Below, in pieces: positions 5,865 to 9,795 of a DNA stretch of 9,795 bases. Both the position numbers and the translations under genes were made by a program. The stretch is taken from NCBI GenBank assembly GCA_913058195.1, contig CAJXPP010000064.1, forward strand, positions 1-9,795, given 5' to 3'. Position 1 is the first letter of the stretch; the number at the start of each line of letters is the position of its first letter. Source of the DNA: an uncultured Gammaproteobacteria bacterium. Its GTDB lineage: Bacteria; Pseudomonadota; Gammaproteobacteria; Nitrosococcales; Methylophagaceae. Below the pieces are notes generated by a model. That model made no database searches. It was not told the origin of the DNA and saw only the letters and a program-made list of their open reading frames with translations.

Positions 5865-7606
5865 GTCTTGAATTACAAGGAATGGGCGTTTCTCGCGGAG
5901 TTGCAATTGGTCGGGCTCATATCTTATTTCGTAACCAACCTGATATTCGTGAATACCTTGTCGATGAGGATAATGTAGAACAAGAAGTGAACCGCCTTCA
6001 GCGGGCGACAGAACAAGCGAAAGCACAGCTAAAAGAGATTCGAGAAAGCATTCCAGCAAATGCTCCTACCGACGTATCATCTTTTATCGACACCCATATT
6101 TTGATGTTACAGGACTCCTCCCTTACAAAAATCCCCATGACTATGATCCGCAACCGTCGTTGCAATGCTGAATGGGCATTACAATTACAACGAGATGCAT
6201 TGATTAATGTCTTCAACGAAATGGATGATCCTTATCTCAGAACGCGTCGAGATGATGTTGATCATGTTGTTAATCGTATTCTTCGGTTATTAGATGATGA
6301 AAATGCTGGTGCTCAAGATGTTAATGATGGCCGGCTAAAAGGTCGTATTATTATTGCTGAAGATCTTACTCCCGCTGATACCATGCTGATGCAGCACCAA
6401 GAAATTGGAGCATTTGTAATTGAGCATGGTGGCGCGACCTCACATACAACAATCCTTGCCCGTAGTTTAGGCATCCCGGCAATCGTTGGGATAGGTTCAC
6501 TTCGTCGTTATATTCAGGACAATGAACTACTTATTATTGATGGCGAAACAGGCACCTTAATCGCTGGTGCAGATGAGGCAAGCCTAACGGAATACCGACA
6601 GCATCGTAGCGATTTCCAACAGCATATTGCCTCTCTTAATCGCTATAAATCGGGGCCAACGCAAACACGTGAAGGTAAGGATATTATCTTGCAAGCCAAT
6701 GCAGATTTACCTGAAGATATCACTGCTATTAGCAATACGGGCGCACAAGGAATTGGCTTATACAGAACTGAATTCCTTTATATGAATAGAACATCTCCAC
6801 CAGAAGAAGAAGAACAATTATCTGCCTATCGCAAGGTAGTAGAAGGTATGAATAATCAACCCGTTACTATTCGAACCTTTGACTTAGGTGCGGATAAAAC
6901 CGTTGACGGTGGCCGCAATTTGGATCAAGCAACAACCAATCCTGCCTTAGGATTACGTGCTATTCGCCTATGTTTAAAACAGCCCGCTATGTTTCGCACA
7001 CAATTACGTGCTATTTTGCGTGCATCAGCCTTTGGCAAAATAAAAATCATGTTTCCAATGGTGTCGACAATGCAAGAGCTATTACAGGCTCAGCACCTCC
7101 TGAAACAGTGTAAATTCGAATTAGACCAAGAAGGCCTAAACTATGACCATCAAATAGAAACTGGCGCAATGATCGAAATACCTGCCAGCGCGATCTGTGC
7201 CGAAATGTTTGCACAGAAGGTTGACTTTTTATCCATAGGAACCAATGATTTAATTCAGTACACGCTTGCGATCGATCGAATTGATGATCATGTAAACTAT
7301 CTATATGACCCACTACACCCAGCCGTTTTAAGACTAATAAAAATGACCTTGGATGCAGGAAAAAAGCACAATGTTCCTGTATCAATGTGTGGTGAAATGG
7401 CAGGTGACCCTCGGTTTACTCGTTTATTACTTGCGCTTGGTTTAGATAATTTCAGCATGCACCCTAATGCATTATTAGAAGTTAAGCGTGCTATTAAAGA
7501 GACTGACTTAGGCCTGCTACCTTTAAATACATTAGATATCATGGATATCAATGATCCCTATGATGCAGAATTATTTTTAGATGAAATAAATAACGCCGTT
7601 CACTAA
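5861..7606 (+). CDS. ptsI: Phosphoenolpyruvate-protein phosphotransferase, enzyme I
   Basis: 581-residue EI, which autophosphorylates from PEP and passes phosphate to HPr in the cytoplasm. The N-terminal swivelling and HPr-binding part includes the active-site His195 in GGATSHTTILARSLGIPAIVG (190-210). The C-terminal PEP-binding barrel shows GIGLYRTEFLYMNR (297-310), IRTFDLGADK (337-346), MFPMVSTMQEL (397-407), GAMIEIPASA (435-444), LSIGTNDLIQYTLAIDR (457-473) and the catalytic Cys510 in SMCGEMAGDP. There is no GAF domain, so it is the general EI type and not PtsP (EI-Ntr), which is unexpected only if one assumes PtsP should feed EIIA-Ntr. The start is ATG at 5861 with GGAGAGG at 5850-5856. 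The length is normal and no residue looks missing. Confidence 0.98.
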   Translation: MSLELQGMGVSRGVAIGRAHILFRNQPDIREYLVDEDNVEQEVNRLQRATEQAKAQLKEIRESIPANAPTDVSSFIDTHILMLQDSSLTKIPMTMIRNRRCNAEWALQLQRDALINVFNEMDDPYLRTRRDDVDHVVNRILRLLDDENAGAQDVNDGRLKGRIIIAEDLTPADTMLMQHQEIGAFVIEHGGATSHTTILARSLGIPAIVGIGSLRRYIQDNELLIIDGETGTLIAGADEASLTEYRQHRSDFQQHIASLNRYKSGPTQTREGKDIILQANADLPEDITAISNTGAQGIGLYRTEFLYMNRTSPPEEEEQLSAYRKVVEGMNNQPVTIRTFDLGADKTVDGGRNLDQATTNPALGLRAIRLCLKQPAMFRTQLRAILRASAFGKIKIMFPMVSTMQELLQAQHLLKQCKFELDQEGLNYDHQIETGAMIEIPASAICAEMFAQKVDFLSIGTNDLIQYTLAIDRIDDHVNYLYDPLHPAVLRLIKMTLDAGKKHNVPVSMCGEMAGDPRFTRLLLALGLDNFSMHPNALLEVKRAIKETDLGLLPLNTLDIMDINDPYDAELFLDEINNAVH

Positions 7607-7671
7607 CAGTTACGCTAAAATAGTCGGCTAATCACACCTTTCCGTGAACTATCGCTCACTAGGACGATAAG

Positions 7672-9030
7672 ATGTCTGACAACATTCAACAAAACAGCGC
7701 TAATCATCCTATTAATACACTTGCAGAAGCATTGCAAAGTGGCCGATTTTTACGAATGCGCCGCTTACTATCCAGCCTACATCCCGCAGAAACAGCACAT
7801 TTACTCGAATCGCTCCCCCCTACAGAACGTAAAGTAACATGGCCAATTATTAACCCTGATCTCCGTGGTGATGTACTTTCTTATCTTGGTGAAGATGTTC
7901 AGGCTGACCTAATCCAAAATATGGACACAGCCGATCTCATCAATGCAACAGAAGATCTACCGCCTGATGATGTGGCTGATATTCTGCAAAACTTGCCAAA
8001 CCACATCACCAAAGAAGTACTCAAAGTGATGGATAGTCAACATCGTCGTCGTGTTGAAACTATTCTAGCTTACGATGAAGACACTGCTGGTGGCTTGATG
8101 AATACCGATGTGGTCACCATTCGTTCAGATATTACTCTGGAAGTGGTTTTACGCTATCTACGTTTGCTTGGTGAGCTACCTGAAAATACCGATAGTCTGT
8201 TTGTAGTTGATCATAAAGATCATTATTTAGGCACCTTATCACTGTCTCGAATTGTTAGCCGCAGTCGTTCCCTTACCGTTAGCCAAGTGATGTCACATCA
8301 AATAGAAGCGATTCCTGCATACATGGATGAGAGTGATGTTGCCCTCCGCTTTGAAAAACACGATCTTATTTCTGCTCCCGTTGTTGATAAAGATAATCAC
8401 CTCTTAGGCCGCATTACTATTGATGACGTGGTCGATGTTATTCGTGATGATGCTGAACACACCATGTTAAGTATGGCAGGGCTCGGTGAAGATGAAGATA
8501 CTTTCGCTCCCGTTAAAAGAAGTGTCCATCGCCGTTCTTTATGGCTTGGGGTTAACTTACTCACTGCGTTTCTAGCCTCATGGGTGATAGGCATATTTGA
8601 TACCACCATAGAAAAACAAGTTGCACTCGCTATACTAATGCCTATTGTTGCCAGCATGGGTGGTGTTGCAGGAAGCCAAACTCTAACACTTGTAATTCGC
8701 TCTATGGCATTGGGACAACTCAACGACAGGAACCAACAATGGTTATTACGAAAAGAACTTTCCGTAGGTGCTATTAATGGCCTGATATGGGCTTGTGCTA
8801 TCGCATTAGTTACTTATCTTTGGTTTAACAGCCTTGAGTTAGGTATCTTAATTGGTACAGCAATAATTATTAATTTAGTAGCTGCGGCGTTAGCAGGCGT
8901 TACGATTCCACTGGCATTAAAGCGCTTTGGCATCGATCCAGCACTCTCTGGCGGCGTACTACTCACCACCGTAACGGATGTAGTGGGCTTTGTTGCCTTC
9001 CTCGGATTTGCTACTCTATTTATCGTTTAA
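7672..9030 (+). CDS. mgtE: MgtE-type magnesium channel/transporter
   Basis: 452-residue inner-membrane Mg2+ channel with all family parts. There is a cytoplasmic superhelical N domain (about 15-135; LHPAETAHLLESLP, LPPDDVADILQNLP). Two CBS domains follow (about 140-200 and 203-262; ending LGRITIDDVVDVIRDDAEHTML), which sense cytoplasmic Mg2+ in characterised members, then a plug-helix region. About five membrane segments follow (288-309, 316-338, 364-387, 389-413, 429-452). The signature MPIVASMGGVAGSQT is at 323-337. Asp436 in TTVTDVVGFVAFLG corresponds to the pore Asp of the Thermus thermophilus protein. AGGA at 7661-7664 is a good ribosome site. The gene starts 65 bp after ptsI with no terminator visible, so it may share the PTS transcript. 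The gap is too small for an M-box Mg2+ riboswitch. Confidence 0.96.
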   Translation: MSDNIQQNSANHPINTLAEALQSGRFLRMRRLLSSLHPAETAHLLESLPPTERKVTWPIINPDLRGDVLSYLGEDVQADLIQNMDTADLINATEDLPPDDVADILQNLPNHITKEVLKVMDSQHRRRVETILAYDEDTAGGLMNTDVVTIRSDITLEVVLRYLRLLGELPENTDSLFVVDHKDHYLGTLSLSRIVSRSRSLTVSQVMSHQIEAIPAYMDESDVALRFEKHDLISAPVVDKDNHLLGRITIDDVVDVIRDDAEHTMLSMAGLGEDEDTFAPVKRSVHRRSLWLGVNLLTAFLASWVIGIFDTTIEKQVALAILMPIVASMGGVAGSQTLTLVIRSMALGQLNDRNQQWLLRKELSVGAINGLIWACAIALVTYLWFNSLELGILIGTAIIINLVAAALAGVTIPLALKRFGIDPALSGGVLLTTVTDVVGFVAFLGFATLFIV

Positions 9031-9060
9031 GACTCAACTCTCTTTACTTGGAACACCACT

Positions 9061-9769
9061 ATGTCAGGCAATAGCTTCGGAAAATTATTCTCCATCACCG
9101 GTTTTGGCGAAAGTCATGGCCCATCTATTGGTTGTATCGTTGATGGCTGTCCTCCAGGACTTGAACTTAACGAAGCAGACTTACAAGATGACTTAGATCG
9201 TCGTAGGCCTGGTAAAACACGCTTTGTCACACAACGTAAAGAACTTGATCAAGTAAAAATTCTGTCAGGTGTATTTGAAGGTAAGACAACTGGCACCTCG
9301 ATTGGAATGGTCATTGAAAACACCGACCAACGCTCAAAAGATTACGGCAATATTATGCATCAGTTCCGCCCTGCACATGCCGATTACACCTATCATCAGA
9401 AATACGGTTTCCGTGATTACCGAGGTGGTGGTCGTGCCTCAGCACGTGAAACAGCAATGCGTGTCGCTGCCGGAGGTATTGCAAAAAAATACTTACGCCA
9501 ACAGTTTGGTATTGAAATCCAAGGTTACCTTGCTCAGCTAGGACCTATTGTTATCGAAAAGTTAGACTGGGAACATATGGAAAAAAGTTCATTCTTTTGC
9601 CCAGATCCTGATAAAGAGCAGGCCCTTGAAGATTATATGAAATCTTTAAAAGGTGATTCGATTGGTGCGCGTGTCAATGTTATCGCCCGCAATGTACCTC
9701 CCGGTTTAGGCGAACCTATTTTTGATCGTCTTGATGCTGAGATTGCTCATGCCATGATGAGTATTAATG
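9061..9769 (+). CDS. aroC: Chorismate synthase AroC, N-terminal two-thirds (3' end missing)
   Basis: 236 complete codons of a protein of about 360 residues, cut at its 3' end by adapter. AroC converts 5-enolpyruvylshikimate 3-phosphate to chorismate, using reduced FMN, as the last step of the shikimate pathway. The N-terminal signature ITGFGESHGPSIGCIVDGCPPG (12-33) contains the catalytic His19. RRRPG (47-51), RPAHADYTYHQKYG with His106, and GGGRASARETAMRVAAGG follow, the last being the second family signature. Sequence continues normally to HAMMSINA, where genuine AroC would proceed to VKG and beyond; instead the frame reads into adapter. The start ATG at 9061 gives the conserved MSGNSFGKLF. 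It lies 30 bp after mgtE, with only a weak ribosome site (TTGGAA region). Confidence 0.96.
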
Positions 9770-9795
9770 CTGTCTCTTATACACATCTGACGCTG
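9770..9795 (-). other. Illumina Nextera (Tn5) adapter remnant, Read-1 side; not genomic
   Basis: Bases 9770-9788 are the reverse complement of the 19-bp Tn5 mosaic end (CTGTCTCTTATACACATCT). They are followed by GACGCTG, the start of the reverse-complemented Nextera Read-1 tail. The exact join is ambiguous by a few bases because aroC is expected to continue GCT GT.. (Ala-Val), which shares CTGT with the adapter. Translation through it would append SYTHLTL, a recognisable adapter-derived artefact peptide. Confidence 0.97.

Noticed and set aside
7047..7551. Antisense open frames across ptsI, and similar ones across tupC, rpoN, hprK and mgtE
   Set aside because: They lie wholly within strongly conserved genes on the other strand, have no ribosome sites or recognisable motifs, and are shadows of the coding frame.
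7607..7671. Magnesium riboswitch (M-box/ykoK) ahead of mgtE
   Set aside because: Only 65 bp are available, far less than an M-box needs, and no conserved helices are seen.
1..9795. Inverted 19-bp Tn5 mosaic ends at both extremities, resembling a 9.8 kb Tn5-like transposon
   Set aside because: The bases outside the mosaic ends are the two different Illumina Nextera tails, no transposase is encoded, and both metF and aroC are truncated by them. This is library adapter, not a mobile element.

Overview
This window is a 9.8 kb stretch of ordinary, densely packed bacterial chromosome with every gene on the + strand. Both ends are artificial: bases 1-28 and 9770-9795 are Illumina Nextera (Tn5) adapter sequence, so the genomic part runs from about 29 to about 9769 and the two end genes are cut. 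Protein sequences, gene order (rpoN-hpf-ptsN followed by PTS genes) and the moderately AT-rich composition point to a gammaproteobacterium. HprK and an EIIA-Man type protein in this cluster, with no enterobacterial-style RapZ/NPr arrangement, suggest a lineage outside the Enterobacterales. A relative of Piscirickettsiaceae/Thiotrichales (Cycloclasticus- or Methylophaga-like) is a guess from general impression only.

Layout: 29-354 is the C-terminal third of MetF (methylenetetrahydrofolate reductase). 382-2059 is a two-gene tungstate-type ABC importer, permease (tupB) then ATPase with a C-terminal extension (tupC), overlapping by 8 bp; no substrate-binding protein gene (tupA) is visible. 2060-2317 is the only sizeable non-coding region. 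It holds a near-consensus sigma-54 -24/-12 promoter in front of rpoN, two small inverted repeats further upstream and a weak sigma-70-like candidate. 2318-7606 is a tight run: rpoN, hpf, ptsN (EIIA-Ntr), a short hprK, an EIIA-Man family gene, ptsH-type HPr and ptsI (EI). mgtE (Mg2+ channel) follows at 7672-9030 and then the 5' two-thirds of aroC (chorismate synthase).

How the genes fit together: EI takes phosphate from PEP and passes it to His15 of HPr, which can pass it to EIIA-Ntr (His68) and to the EIIA-Man-like protein (His10). HprK can add a second phosphate at Ser46 of HPr, and that serine is present. No sugar permease (EIIB/EIIC) is encoded here, so this looks like a regulatory PTS rather than a sugar-uptake PTS. 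Sigma-54 and the ribosome hibernation factor share the run, and the promoter suggests that RpoN may activate its own operon.

Nothing here is a clearly new biological system: there are no CRISPR arrays, phage, defence genes, tRNAs, rRNAs or insertion sequences. The most useful observations are the adapter ends, the putative RpoN autoregulatory promoter, the kinase-core-only HprK with an altered signature motif, and a 14-codon mini-ORF fitted exactly between hprK and the EIIA-Man gene where relatives may carry rapZ.
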